Assembly: GCA_023053685.1 (NCBI GenBank)
Contig: JALIGW010000004.1
Coordinates: forward strand, 83,882,154 to 83,946,153
Length of the DNA stretch: 64,000 bases
Origin: Diadophis punctatus similis
Lineage: Eukaryota; Chordata; Lepidosauria; Squamata; Dipsadidae
Reading direction: 5' to 3'
This document shows positions 1 through 9,860 of this stretch, one piece after another. Within the stretch, counting starts at the first letter, position 1; every line of letters starts with the position of its first letter. The position numbers and the translations under genes are program-made. The notes under the pieces are model-generated. The model ran no database searches and was not told the DNA's origin. It was given only the letters and a program-made list of their open reading frames with translations.

Positions 1-129
1 ACAACCCTGTAGTTTATGATTGTTTTTATATATGAATGCTAATATATCTGCATTGTATGTTAGATAAGGTACTGTGACAATGTACTGTATACGTGAATAT
101 CGGGGGGGGAGGAGAATATTTGTAGCTCT

Positions 130-590
130 GGGTTGAAATGAGGGGGTCTCTTGGTTCTCCCTGAGCTTGGTGGTTTTCTTGCAGACGTTTCATGACCCAG
201 CTAGGTAACATCATCAGTGCTAGAGGGGAGTGGGGTTTGCAGAATTGAGGAGGACTGTAGTCTTTGGTGCTCTCTGAGTTTGGTGGTTTTGTTGCAGATG
301 TTTCATTACCAAACTAGGTAACATCATCAGTGCTAGAAGGGAGTGGGGTTTGCAGAGAGGAGAAGGAGGAGGACGACGACTGTGGGACCCTTGGTTCTCC
401 CTGAGCTTGGTGGTTTTCTTGCAGACATTTCATGACCCATCTAGGTAACATCATCAGTGCTAGAAACGAAGAGGAGGAAGGAGGAGGACTGTGGGGTCCT
501 TGGTGCTCTCTGAGCTTGGTGGTTTTCTTGTAGACGTTTCATGACCCAGCTAGGTAATATCATCAGTGCTAGAAGGGGCATCTGCAACAA
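130..590 (-). repeat. Four direct copies of a ~110 bp dispersed repeat
   Basis: Four copies of a unit containing TTGCAGACGTTTCATGACCC and CATCATCAGTGCTAG lie near 179-226, 292-339, 418-463 and 528-575, separated by short purine-rich spacers. Read on the minus strand, each core is CTGATGATG, then a short stem TTACC/GGT(A/C)A, then GAAACGTC. That resembles the layout of a hammerhead ribozyme core (CTGATGA, stem II, GAAA). Units of this kind are scattered through vertebrate genomes. I infer a retroelement origin, possibly the terminal repeat of a Penelope-like element, but no reverse transcriptase is present here, so the family is uncertain. Confidence 0.6.
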
Positions 591-690
591 ACCCCTTTCC
601 TTTCTAGCACTGATGATGTAACTTAGCTGGGTCATGAAATGTCTGCAAGAAAACAAGAAGGCTCAGAGAGCATCAAGGGCCTCTCATAAG
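590..690 (+). repeat. Fifth, inverted copy of the 130-590 repeat
   Basis: The unit occurs here in the opposite orientation: CTAGCACTGATGATG begins near 604 and is followed by GGGTCATGAAATGTCTGCAA. With the copy at about 480-590 it makes an inverted repeat with arms of about 85 bp and a short central spacer near 585-595. The small open frames over both arms are read-through of the repeat, not genes. Confidence 0.6.
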
Positions 691-699
691 ATACTTCGA

Positions 700-1400
700 T
701 TTACATTTTTTGTCTACCTCCAACCACCTGACCCCAAAATCCTTTCCTTTTCCACAACTATCCACACATCAGCCTCGTGTCTTCCGTGGTCTCTGCTGCT
801 GCTAATTTTTACAATAAGGTTCAAGTCCTAGGCGAGAAACCTTGTCCTTGCAACAAACCATGGTTAAACCAATAATGGTTTAATACAAGAGAAACGCAGC
901 GATGGACAACTAGCGTGGCAAGGAGAACCTCCCTTGGAGTCTCTTTCTTCTGGTGTACCTTGTTTCCAGTGACAACTACATGCAGTTGTCAAGCAAGAGA
1001 GATCAGCTGCACAACCAACATTTTTCTAGGCAAGGGAGGCATTTCCAAGCATGACAACACAGCCGAGCACCCAATGCTCAGAAACTTATCTTAAGTCGAT
1101 AGCACGGACTCTGCCTGGAAGCATCAATGCAGGTCCAGCCCCGGGATTGCTGGGTGACAAGATAGCAGTTGAATGTAAGTGTGTAGGACGGAAACCAGAA
1201 GCTGTTGAGACCGAGCAGGCTTCTTCGGGGAGAGTTCCTCCTTAAATCCCTGCGGCTTGACCGAAGGACATTGAATATGTTCAGGTGATGTGCTGAGCCA
1301 ATTCTGCTTTGACTCCTCCGTAACGTTAAAAAAAAAAAGTTGTGCGCTTCTGCGTCAGAAAACAAGGAGGCCTGAAATAAACCGTGCTAGGGGACATATT
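700..1400. other. No recognised feature
   Basis: About 700 bp with no family I can name. It contains a short A-run near 1329-1338. The small open frames here (around 1051-1365) have no recognisable domain and are not supported as genes. Confidence 0.4.
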
Positions 1401-1408
1401 TTGTAGAG

Positions 1409-1780
1409 CAGGGGTGTCAAACTCAAGGCCCAGAGGCCGGATTCGGCCCGCAGGGTGCTTAGATCTGGCCTATGGGGCCACCCTGGAAACAGCAAAGGAC
1501 CGGCCCGCAGTGACTCAGCCAGCGAAAACGGAGCCCGATAGGGCCACACTGGGCCCTCCCGGACTCCGTTTTCACTGGCAGAGGGTTGCAGGAGGCCGTC
1601 GCTGCTGAAACGGAGCTCTGGAGGCCGTTTTCGCTGGCAGAGTGCTCGGGCCACCATAGACGCCCCCGACATAAGTGACATTGAGCTGGCCACGACTACT
1701 CTGGCCACGCCCAGCCCGGCCCCCCGAGGTCAAACACAACCCTGATGCGGCCCTCAATGAAATTGAGTTTGACACCCCTG
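1409..1780 (+). mobile_element. hAT-type MITE, CAGGGGTGTCAAACTC family
   Basis: The element starts CAGGGGTGTCAAACTC and ends GAGTTTGACACCCCTG, which are near-perfect terminal inverted repeats. It is flanked by an exact 8-bp duplication, TTGTAGAG, at 1401-1408 and 1781-1788. The 8-bp duplication and CAG-type ends are typical of hAT transposons. The 372-bp body is GC-rich and encodes no transposase, so it is non-autonomous. Relatives lie at 33568 and 50294-50931. Confidence 0.93.
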
Positions 1781-1795
1781 TTGTAGAGTTTAACA

Positions 1796-2475
1796 CAGGG
1801 TCCCCAACCCACTGGCCAATCCTGGGCCACGGCCTGTTCGAAACCGGGCAACCGTGTGTGCGGAGCTCCACTCGTGCGAGCAGAGGGGGCTTGGGTTCGT
1901 GCGAGTGGAGCTTCGCATGTGAGAGCGAGTTCCTGCCACTCACCCAAGTGGAGCTTTGTGTGAGCGCAAGTACCCTCTGCACCAGGGGTGGGTTCCTCCC
2001 GGTTCGGACTGGTTTGCCCGAACTGGTAACGACCTACTGGTGATGTCATGATGACATCACCGACCTGGTTCGGTCAGTGCCGGTCCTGAGTTCTGCCATC
2101 TTTTTTTTTAATTTTTTTTTGAATTTATTTTTTTGAAATATTTTTTTCTTCTGAGCATGCACAGAAGCTGAGTTCCGGCACTGTGCAAGCAGTTGCCATC
2201 TTTTTTTCAGCTTTTTGGGGGGGATTTTTCATTACTGCTCATGTGCGCGCGCACAAAGCGGCGCGCCCATGCAGCGCGAGTGGGAGCGAACTGGCAGCGA
2301 GGTAAGTTGGAACCCACCCCTGCTCTGCACGCGTGCGAGCCTCCATTTGTGTGAGCGGAGGGCGTGCATGTGCCACGCACACAAATGAAGTTGTATATGT
2401 GTGCTTGCCACTCACACACACACACCCATGTGGTGCGGTACCTGGGCGCCAAACTGGAAAGGTTGGGGACCGCTG
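1796..2475 (+). mobile_element. hAT-type MITE, CAGGGTCCCCAACCC family (split)
   Basis: Ends are CAGGGTCCCCAACCC and GGTTGGGGACCGCTG. Flanking octamers are GTTTAACA (1788-1795) and GTTTGACA (2476-2483), an 8-bp duplication with one substitution. The left duplication begins on the last base of the neighbouring MITE's duplication. A different MITE (1983-2322) is inserted inside, leaving about 340 bp of own sequence. No coding capacity. Confidence 0.88.
1983..2322 (+). mobile_element. hAT-type MITE nested inside 1796-2475
   Basis: Starts CAGGGGTGGGTTCC and ends GGAACCCACCCCTG (matching inverted ends). It is flanked by an exact 8-bp duplication, CTCTGCAC, at 1975-1982 and 2323-2330. The body carries poly-T and CpG-rich segments shared with the elements at 8552, 12726, 47413 and 54215. 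Being nested, it is younger than the host MITE. Confidence 0.92.
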
Positions 2476-2500
2476 GTTTGACAGGTTTCATTTCCCGTTC

Positions 2501-2822
2501 AGAATAACAGAGTTGGAAGGGACCTTGGAGGTCTTCTACTCTAGTCCCCTACCCAATACCATTTCAGACAAGTGACTGTCCAGTCTCTTCTTAAAAACCT
2601 CCAGTGATGGTGCACCCACAACTTCTGGTGGCAAGCTGTTCCACTGGTTCATTGTCCTCACTGTTAGGAAGTTTCTCCTTAATTCCAGGTGGCTTCTCTC
2701 CTTGATGAGTTTCCATCCATTGCTTCTTGTCCTGCCTTCTGGTGCTTTGGAGAATAAGTTGACCCCCTCTTCTTTGTGGCAGCCCCTCAAATACTGGAAC
2801 CCTGCTATCATGTCACCCCTAG
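2501..2822 (-). mobile_element. CR1 LINE, 5'-truncated 3' end
   Basis: Minus-strand reading gives the C-terminal tail of CR1 ORF2, with motifs EGRTRSNGWKLIKERS, LRRNFLTVRT, QWNSLPPEVV and FKKRLDSHL, followed by the CR1 3' end (GGTCCCTTCCAACTCTGTTA). In full CR1 this tail lies downstream of endonuclease and reverse transcriptase domains, which are absent here. This is a dead 5'-truncated copy. Confidence 0.92.
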
Positions 2823-3109
2823 TCTTTTTTTTTCATGCGACTTTCCATTAGCCCAGATTTCATTCTCCTGCTGCTAAAAGTTTTCTAAATCTCTTCCTCT
2901 CTTTAGACTGGAACTCCCTGACTTGATTGACAGAACATGTGAAGCTCTGACATGCTTTCTGCTTGTTTGCCAAGTATGTTGTTGTTTATTCAGGAAACCG
3001 TGGCTTAAAGCCCTGGATTTGTAGGAGGGACTATTTCTTTGGAATGACAAGTGTGTATTTATGCTTCGTTTCAGGTATAAACAGCCAAATTCTCTTTTAT
3101 TCGGTCGTG
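2823..3109. other. No recognised feature
   Basis: About 290 bp between CR1 and a MITE. I see no repeat family or coding signal. Confidence 0.3.
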
Positions 3110-3117
3110 GGAATCCA

Positions 3118-3378
3118 CAGAGGTGGTCTTCACTCACTTTCCCTACCGGTTCGCAAATGTGAGTGGCGCGTGCACGGACGCTCACTTCGGTCGCATGCAC
3201 CCTCCGTGCATGTGCACGACATTCCACGTATGCACTTTGCTCGTATGCACAGCTTGCATGCATGTGCGTGGCTTCAAAACATGCCTAACTAGGACAGCAT
3301 AGCGCCAGGGCAGGTGGGCGGCAGGTCGCTACTACCAGTTCACCCGAATCGGTCTGAACCAGCTGAATGCAACCTCTG
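3118..3378 (+). mobile_element. hAT-type MITE with 8-bp TSD
   Basis: Begins CAGAGGTGGTC and ends CAACCTCTG. Flanked by an exact 8-bp duplication, GGAATCCA, at 3110-3117 and 3379-3386. The interior has alternating GTGCATG-type motifs and the CACCCGAATCGGTCTGAACC segment shared with the copies at 37672 and 39803. Non-autonomous. Confidence 0.92.
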
Positions 3379-3386
3379 GGAATCCA

Positions 3387-3918
3387 GTAGTTTTGTGAGT
3401 GACGTTAGGTTGACAGGTTTGCATGGATGAGTCAAAATAATTCCCAGATCGTGGCTTGGTGTAAATGCTATTTTATAATATGGCTTCTTTGCTTTGGGCT
3501 TGTCACGTGGACCCAGCTATTGGAGGTTTTAAATGATGCTTGATGGGTGATGTGTGTGAACCCAGCCAAGTAGCTTCAACAGCAAGCCATGGTTGTACAA
3601 ACCATAGTTTGGGATAATATGTAAAGTTACAGCCACAGAATTGTCTTTCCAAGATATTAACACGTTCGGCTATAAATAAGAGATGTACGTGCCAGCACAA
3701 ACTATATTATTAATCTGCTCCAAGGTATATATATCAAGAGTGTTAAATCTGATTATAGAGAACATGTTTCTGCACGGATTTATTATCCATCAGCTGCTGA
3801 TGAAAAGTTTTCTGTTTTATTTCTGTTCCTTCAGAGACTCCAGGTACTGATTGTACAGAGGCAAAAATGAAATAATAAGATTCATGGAAAAAATAATCTT
3901 GCAATACTCCAGCCTATA
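3387..3918. other. No recognised feature
   Basis: About 530 bp of AT-rich sequence with no repeat family, RNA gene or coding signal that I can identify. Confidence 0.3.
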
Positions 3919-4538
3919 CAGGTACTCCTTGACTTATTGACCAAAGTTGCAACCTATTTGAAGAGGGTGGGATTACAATCCAGATCCAAATTCCTGATGG
4001 TCAGGCCCCGCCTCCTGCAGTCATGTGATTACATTTCGGGCACTTAGCAACATGACTGTGATTACGGCTGTTTGCAGTCACGTGACCATGTTTTACAATG
4101 TTTTCCCCCCGCTTTCCAGCTTTCAACAAAACCATATCATAGCAAACAATGGGTTCACTTAACGTCAAGCCCGGGGAAATCAGGAGATTCAGACAATTCC
4201 AATGAGCGTAAAGATTTTATTGCTAGCTTATGCTTTCCACAAGAATCTGAACTACTAACTGCCAAGGGAAATTAGCGGGAGATAAGGAATTCACGGTGGG
4301 CTAAACATAGATCTTTTGTGAGCGTGAAGGGGCTCAAGATTAATGACATGTTTGACTCCTCCCTCAGATTCGGCCTGGTCATCTCCTACACTTAAGAACC
4401 AGAGCATTTGCTTAGTGACCATGGCAAAGAAAGATAATAAAAATCTGGTCATCCCTGTGACCAATCCATTTTATAACGGTTCTGACTTAACGACTGTAGT
4501 GGGCAAGTCTCCATTTCGGTCGTAACTCGAGGACCAAC
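3919..4538 (+). mobile_element. DNA-transposon relic, CTCGACTTACGAC family
   Basis: The left end CAGGTACTCCTTGACTTA and the right end GTAACTCGAGGACCAACC are degenerate inverted repeats. The interior includes GTCACGTGACCATG and fragments of the 'lost at 0.5 kb' body seen more fully at 39130-39481 and 55713-56073. This non-autonomous element also occurs at 20156, 31839 and 54815. Its superfamily is uncertain: the CAGG ends suggest hAT, but no clean duplication remains. Confidence 0.6.
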
Positions 4539-4554
4539 CATATGCCAGCTAATG

Positions 4555-5330
4555 CATTTGCTGGGAAATTTAGATCCAGCTGCCTGTGTAAACATGATAA
4601 ATTAGCAAGTCAGTCTCCATTAGCATCCTCATAATTTTCATCTCAGCGAAAAATGATTGCAACTTCTATTATTAATTTAAACCGAAATGGTGGTCTGTTG
4701 TGTTCTGTGTGAACCACACACAGTCTTCTCATGGTGAGTCAACCCTCCTTCTCCAGAAAGCACAATTAGTCGCTTTTCTACAGCTTGCTCTTAAATACAG
4801 AATAATTGGGGTTCAATTTAGTTGCTGCATCCTGGAGTGTTTTTAAGGACGTATTTATGCACTTGCTTTCCTGATATTTACAGCTTGCCGGTCCAGAAAT
4901 ACAAGCCGGCAAGATTAGCATATCCAACAATCAACCCACAATAAATCCATCTTCTGATCTGTTCACCCGCCATGCTTTCCTGCAGTGGAACTAACCGGAT
5001 GACTCTTTTAGGATATAATTGGGCTGTTTGATGGCTAGAAAAATTAGAACGCTTCAAAAAAAATTCACGACTGTGCAATCCACTTCCCGGCCTAATCTGC
5101 ACTGCGTGCCCAATTGACCTTATTTTGTTTAATTCAAGATGCAATTTCTCACGGCATGTCGTCAGAACGCAAAGCATGCCAGCAGAGAATTAGAAATAAC
5201 GTATATTTTGAAAGCAGAAATCTAATAAGCTTCGTGGTTTTCTCTTCAGCGTAATTCGTGTGACTCTGCCCTGCTGAATTCATTATTTTTTAAAATCTGC
5301 TTTTACTTGTCACTGAAATGAATGAGCTCG
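4555..5330. other. Low-repeat stretch; candidate conserved non-coding DNA
   Basis: No transposon motif is seen. The sequence is mixed-composition and AT-leaning with preserved CpGs, including homeodomain-like TAATT/ATTAG words (near 4665-4680, 5115-5130 and 5185-5195). It has no open frame with coding character. I judge it a candidate regulatory region only by contrast with the repeat-filled surroundings. Confidence 0.3.
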
Positions 5331-5437
5331 TTCGCTTTAAAAGTGAATTTGAGGGGGTCAAACATCTATCCCAATGGGTCTCAACCTTTGTAATTTTAAG
5401 AATTTCCCAGCCTGTTGGCTATTTTCATGTTTGTGTA

Positions 5438-5573
<136 letters not shown>

Positions 5574-5684
5574 TCTTTTATTCATTAAACATGAAACTCA
5601 GTCAACTGAACATTTAAAAAAATGTCACAAATACCACTAACTGGTGCTAATGGTTGATACGGGTTGCTGCCAGCGTCCTAGGTA

Positions 5685-6071
5685 TCAACCAAGTATCTTC
5701 TTAAAATAAATGATGTTCCGAGTAGCGCAGTTTTTTGCAATTCCACTTGTTATTGCAGGAAGCTGCAATTTCTTGATGTGTTTTGTGAAATTCTTGGACA
5801 TGGTACCAAGTGCCCCGATGACAATGGGTATCACGGTTACATGTTTCATCCATAGCCGTGTAGTTTCAATGGTCAGGTTGCGATATTTTGTAATTTTTTC
5901 CAGTTCTTTTTCTTCGACTCTGGCATCTCCTGGTACAGCGATATCAATAAACTGTACTCTTTGGCCCTCGACAACCGTGATATCTGGCATGTTGTGTTCC
6001 AAATGACGATCTGTCTGTATTCGAAAGTCCCACAAGATCTTCACCGTCTCATTTTCAGTAACTTTTTCCAC
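5685..6071 (-). pseudogene. R4-type restriction-like endonuclease domain fragment
   Basis: A 128-residue open frame. The catalytic-type PD pair is at residues 29-30, with a further acidic residue at 43 in FIDIAVP. The conserved VEEKELEKITKYRNL helix follows at about 52-66 and the VIPIVIGALGTMSK core at about 80-94. In intact R4/Dong elements this domain cleaves the target DNA to prime reverse transcription. The start codon is only the first Met in the frame; the upstream part of the protein lies in another frame. Confidence 0.8.
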
Positions 6072-6105
6072 TTTATGCTCCCATGACTTTTCGGATACAG
6101 GTATG

Positions 6106-6555
6106 TCATATTTTTAATATAATGACCAGTTTAGCAACTCGATCATGTCTAGCTTTGTAATCAGCTTGCGCGATTTTGTTGCACTCACATATTAAGTGTA
6201 AAACAGTTTCAACTTTGTCGTTGCAAAGTCGGCAGTTTGGATTGTCAGTGGATTTTTGTATCTTCGCTTTTATGGCATTAATTTGTAGTGCTTGTTCTTG
6301 AGCAGCGAGTATTAAACCTTCCGTTTCTTTCTTGATGGTTCCCATTTTAAGCCATGCCCATGTAAGGTTGCCATCACATTTTCCTTCAATGTTTTTCAAG
6401 TGTTGTCCATGCAAAGCTTTGGTTTTCCACCTATTTAATCTATCATCTAGCTGTTTTTCCTTATATTCTGCCTTTGTTTCTGTTGTTGTTATAACGTTCT
6501 CTGTTTTTACAGCCTGCAGCAATTTTTCTGTACTTTGGTTCACATAATCATTCAA
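6106..6555 (-). pseudogene. R4-type LINE zinc-finger region fragment
   Basis: A 149-residue open frame. It has a CCHC-type finger with Cys108, Cys111, His120 and Cys125, preceded by WKTKALHGQ and a TWAWLK motif found upstream of the finger in R4-like ORFs. The finger normally sits between reverse transcriptase and the restriction-like endonuclease, which matches the order here. Lack of the RT and a shift into the next block show it is broken. Confidence 0.75.
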
Positions 6556-6569
6556 ACTATCAAATTATT

Positions 6570-6884
6570 ATCATTATCATTATTATATATTTCATCTTCA
6601 ATTCTATTCACAGTCTGGGACTGGTAAAAACTTAAAGTTCAAGTCCTAACCAAGGACCTAAGAGTTGTTAAGGTAAGTCTGAGTATATAGGAAGTTCCGA
6701 GTAAGTCATAATATTTAGGTCTGATAAGTTCAGAATTTTGATGTATCTAGGCAACCCTTTGGGTATTGTTCCAAGGGATCTATTGGTACAACCATTGAGT
6801 TCTTCCTCCACAATTGCTCAACTTCAATTTGCAAATCACGATCTTTCGTTATTTTTTCTAGTTGCTTTTCTAGAGCTTTAATGA
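6570..6884 (-). mobile_element. Second R4-like LINE fragment
   Basis: Minus-strand translation gives KALEKQLEKITKDRDLQIEV and a following LWRKNSMVVPI-type stretch. This matches the helix plus VVPIVIGALG segment of the R4 nuclease in the adjacent copy, but diverged and ending early. A short (TTA/TCA)n stretch at 6563-6590 again marks the 3' end. It adjoins a purine-rich block. Confidence 0.65.
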
Positions 6885-7090
6885 TTGTATTTATTAAGCA
6901 AAAGAAAAAAAAAGGAAGGAAAAGGGAAGAGAAATACAAAGAGGTGGAGGAGGATCAGAAGAAGAATCAGAAGTAGGAGGAAGAGGAGGAGGAGAAGAAA
7001 AGAATCAGAAGAATCAGGAGAAGGAAGAAGAGGAGGAGGAGAATCAAGGAGGAGGAGGAGGAGGAAAGAAAGAGAGAGAGAGAAAGAAAG

Positions 7091-7173
<83 letters not shown>

Positions 7174-7175
7174 AT
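6885..7175. repeat. Purine-rich block: (GGA)n/(GAA)n then (GAAA)n
   Basis: Begins with TTTATTAAGCAAAAGAAAA, runs through irregular AGG/AGA triplets, and ends in about 25 units of GAAA (7080-7175). The left end is homologous to the block at 11456-11780, so both derive from one dispersed repeat and then expanded differently. Acidic or basic low-complexity frames here are not genes. Confidence 0.85.
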
Positions 7176-7870
7176 TTCATGTCGATGTCTTGCAAGATGG
7201 AATTAGAAATACCAACTTGGATGGGGTGGGGTGGGGTGGGGGGAAATTGGAGTTTATATCTTCCTTTGAGGCCTACTTGGATCATGGTGGGCGTTGCATC
7301 CAGCTCATCTGGAGAGAATTAAGTTAGAGGAAAGCTGTTCTCCATCAATATTGAAACGAGGGCGGCTCGTTTTCCCGAGCTATTTGGCCACAATACGCAA
7401 CTTAGGTTAAGTGGGGGGGGGGGGAGAAAAAGAAATCACGATATTCATTCCTGCAAAAACGCACTGGAGAGATGCACCCTCTGTAACTTCTCCTCTCCTG
7501 CGAGTAACGTCATCGTTGGAAAGGCTTTCGACAGGAAACGAAGGCGAGACCAACCCCTCTTGGATTCTGCTCCCCAAACCACGCTCAGAGCACATCTGCA
7601 ACCGATTTAAAAACTGCTGCCTCATATCTGCTCCTCCCTGCGGTCCTTTTTCAAGTCGGGGGGTATGAAAAATTAATCTCGAAGCAGACGCATGCAAAAC
7701 GAAATAGCTCTCCTAAGAAATGTGTTATTTTTTCTACCCCCTTCTACCAAGCTTTAACTACAGATGTCATAATGTGCTATATTGCTGAAAAGAAGAGAGA
7801 AGATGGGAAATGTCCTTGTTTTCTTACAGCTTATCCCATTTCCCAAACTGTATAGAGGTACTCTTTGACT
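7176..7870. other. No recognised repeat
   Basis: About 700 bp containing a GGGGT run near 7223-7242 and a G-run near 7412-7424. CpG-containing stretches at 7350-7400 and 7495-7560 carry no repeat signature. No convincing coding frame. Confidence 0.3.
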
Positions 7871-7875
7871 TACAA

Positions 7876-7965
7876 CAGAGGTCTTCAAACTTGGCAACTT
7901 TAAGACTTGTGGACTTTAACTCCCAAAATTCTCCAGCCAGCTATGCTTCAACTCCCAGATAATAC
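7876..7965 (+). mobile_element. hAT-type element fragment (CAGAGGTCTTCAAACTTGGC)
   Basis: Starts CAGAGGTCTTCAAACTTGGC and continues with the CTTTAACTCCCAAAATTC core shared with 16655-16724 and the complete element at 39785-40577. The right half is lost. Just upstream (7853-7875) is a remnant of the CTTTGACTTACAAC end of the other MITE family. Confidence 0.6.
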
Positions 7966-8050
7966 CATTTCTCCTTATTTCTAGGTTGCTTCTTTCCTTG
8001 ATTAGCTTCCATCCGTTGTTTCCTGTCCTGCTCTCTGGAGCTTTGGAGAA
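7966..8050 (-). mobile_element. CR1 LINE fragment
   Basis: Contains TTCTAGGTTGCTTCTTTCC and CTTCCATCCGTTGTTTCC, the reverse complement of the CR1 ORF2 tail region encoding RNNGWKLIKERSNLE. It is short and has lost both ends. Confidence 0.7.
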
Positions 8051-8309
8051 TTCTGGGAGTTAAAATCCAAATGTCTTGTGTGATGAGGTTGAAGTCTACG
8101 GGTTTTGTTGTCGAGGTTGAGAAACATGGATCTAGGTGAAGTTTTGAAGAGAGGGCACCTTTTAAAAAAAGGACTTTCCTTTATAAAATAGGACATACAT
8201 ACATACATACATGTCAAAACGAAAATGGGAAAAGGATAACTCTTATACAATTTACAGATTGCTTTGAAACATTCCCGAAGGCAGCAAGTTCCCTTTTAAG
8301 GATCCCATT

Positions 8310-8392
8310 CTCTATAAGAATTGCAGAATAGCAGAGTTGGAAGGGACCTTGGAGGTCTTCTAGTCTAATCCTCTGTTCAGGCAGGAAACGTT
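8310..8392 (-). mobile_element. CR1 LINE 3'-terminal fragment
   Basis: Shows GCAGAGTTGGAAGGGACCTT and GGTCTTCTAGTCTAATCCTC, the reverse complement of the CR1 3' terminus. About 80 bp, with no coding part. Confidence 0.8.
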
Positions 8393-8551
8393 ATCTGTGA
8401 ACTTCAGTTATTTGACAGAACAGGACATAGCCTTTATGACTATTACCCCAGGCTGAGCTGTTGACTGATGCATGGCTTCTTAAGTTAGAATAACAGAGTT
8501 GGAAGGGACCTTAGAGGTTTTCTAGTCCAACCTCCTACTTAGGCAGGAGAC

Positions 8552-9227
8552 CAGTGGTGGGTTGCTACCAGTGCGGTCCACTCTATAGCACCGGTAGCGG
8601 CCTGCTGGTGACGTCACAGTACTGGTGCGGTTGGTTGCCAGTGCCTGGGTGCCGCCATTTTTTTTTTAAAAAATTAAATTTTTAAAAAAAATTTCTTCTG
8701 CACATGCCCAGAAACCTGACAATTAAGTCTTTCCCTGTCCCTTCGCTTGAAAATAATAAGAAGCTCGCATTTGACACTTTTCCTTCACTTTTGCCTAAAG
8801 CTTCCCAAAGTGGGCATTTTCCGAAAGCTTAACCTTTTATACTGTTAATTTTATACAATTTTATACTGTTATTCTTTAGACAAAAACATTGAGGACTGTT
8901 AAAAGATACTGTTCTTTTAACAGTCCTCAATATTTTCATCTAAGGAATCCATGACTGAAACCAAAACTGCTGTATGAGACTTGCTTGTCTTTTAACTATA
9001 GCATTTTCTGCATATAAAGGTTGCTGTGTTGCCATGGTGTAACACACACTTTGTATGCAAAGCTTTTTGTAAGGTATAAAATAGCAAAAATAGTAGTAAC
9101 CTCTCTCTGAAATAACTAATATATGACCGGCAAGCCACGCCCACCTGGTCACATGGCTGGCAGGCCACAACCACAAAATAAGCCACGCCCACAAAGTGGT
9201 AGTAAAAAAATTAGGAACCCGCCCCTG
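8552..9227 (+). mobile_element. hAT-type MITE inserted in CR1, with extra internal sequence
   Basis: Begins CAGTGGTGGGTTGC and ends GGAACCCGCCCCTG. Flanked by an exact 8-bp duplication, CAGGAGAC, at 8544-8551 and 9228-9235. The outer parts match the complete relative at 47413-47933 (CGGTCCACTCTATAGCA, AAGCCACGCCCAC). The middle, about 8710-9120, is unlike that relative and is either an older longer form or a further insertion. It includes a perfect 18-bp hairpin. Confidence 0.9.
8888..8931. repeat. Perfect 18-bp inverted repeat, 8-nt loop
   Basis: ATTGAGGACTGTTAAAAG (8888-8905) is followed by an 8-base loop and its exact reverse complement (8914-8931). It lies in the non-homologous middle of the 8552-9227 element. 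Confidence 0.95.
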
Positions 9228-9242
9228 CAGGAGACCCTATAC

Positions 9243-9596
9243 CAGTGATGGTGAACCTTTTCGACACTGAGTGCCCAAACCGGAACGCACGTGCATGTGC
9301 GTGCATTGGAGCACCGGAAAACCAAAGACCGGCTGGCTGGCGCGCGCAGGCCTGTCCTTTGGCCATTTTGGGGTCGTTTTCCAGCCGTTTTCTGAGCCAA
9401 AAATGGCCCAAAATACAGCCTGTGTTTTGGCTGGTTTTGGGGCCATTTTCCAGTGCTCCGGCACCCGCGAAGACCAGCTGGCCGGTGTGCATCTGCGCGC
9501 CAGAAACAAGAAGAGCAGCTGGGGATGGCACATGTGCCCACAGAGAGGGCTCTGCGTGCCACCTCTGGCACGCATGCCATAGATTCGCCATCACAG
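9243..9596 (+). mobile_element. hAT-type MITE, CAGTGATGG family, in CR1
   Basis: Starts CAGTGATGGTGAACC and ends GATTCGCCATCACAG. Flanked by CCCTATAC (9235-9242) and CCCTATGC (9597-9604), an 8-bp duplication with one change. The body is GC-rich with 'cca..ttttgggccattttcc' type motifs and no transposase. The copy at 46404-46725 sits in the same CR1 octamer, and the copy ending at 63398 abuts its complement. Confidence 0.92.
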
Positions 9597-9860
9597 CCCT
9601 ATGCCATTCCAGATAAGTGGTTATCCAATCTCTTCTTTAAAACTTCCAGTGTTGGAGCATCCACAACTTCTGGAGGCAAGTTGTTCCATGGATTAATTGT
9701 TCTCACTGTCAGGAAATTTCTCCTTAGTTCTAAGTTGCTTCTCTCCTTGATTAGTTTCCACCCATTGCTTCTTGTCCTGCCTTCAGGCGCTTTGGAGAAT
9801 AGGTGGACCCCTTCTTCTTTGGGCCAGGGTGTCAACCTATTCTCCAAATCACCTGGAAAA

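Larger units (their letters stand above)
5574..6560 (-). mobile_element. R4/Dong-clade LINE, 3' half
   Basis: The minus strand encodes two neighbouring blocks typical of restriction-like-endonuclease LINEs. One is a CCHC finger with spacing C-x2-C-x8-H-x4-C. The other, downstream, is a PD...D nuclease block followed by VEEKELEKITKY and VIPIVIGALG. The blocks are in different frames, so there is a frameshift between them near 6070-6105. The reverse transcriptase upstream is missing, making this a 5'-truncated copy. It is followed by the (TAA)n/(TGA)n tail at 5438-5573. Confidence 0.85.
8487..9860 (-). mobile_element. CR1 LINE 3' end split by two hAT MITEs
   Basis: CR1 sequence is found at 8487-8551 (3' terminus) and again from 9597 to about 9860. 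The second part encodes GRTRSNGWKLIKERSNLE, LRRNFLTVRT, NNLPPEVVDAPTLEVLKKRL on the minus strand. Between them are two different hAT MITEs (8552-9227 and 9243-9596), each with its own 8-bp duplication. The two duplications overlap by one base at 9235, so the CR1 remnant between the MITEs is only about 15 bp. Confidence 0.92.

Noticed and set aside
9149..9616. Overlapping 100-155-residue frames on both strands
   Set aside because: They lie inside a GC-rich MITE and CR1; no transposase motif.
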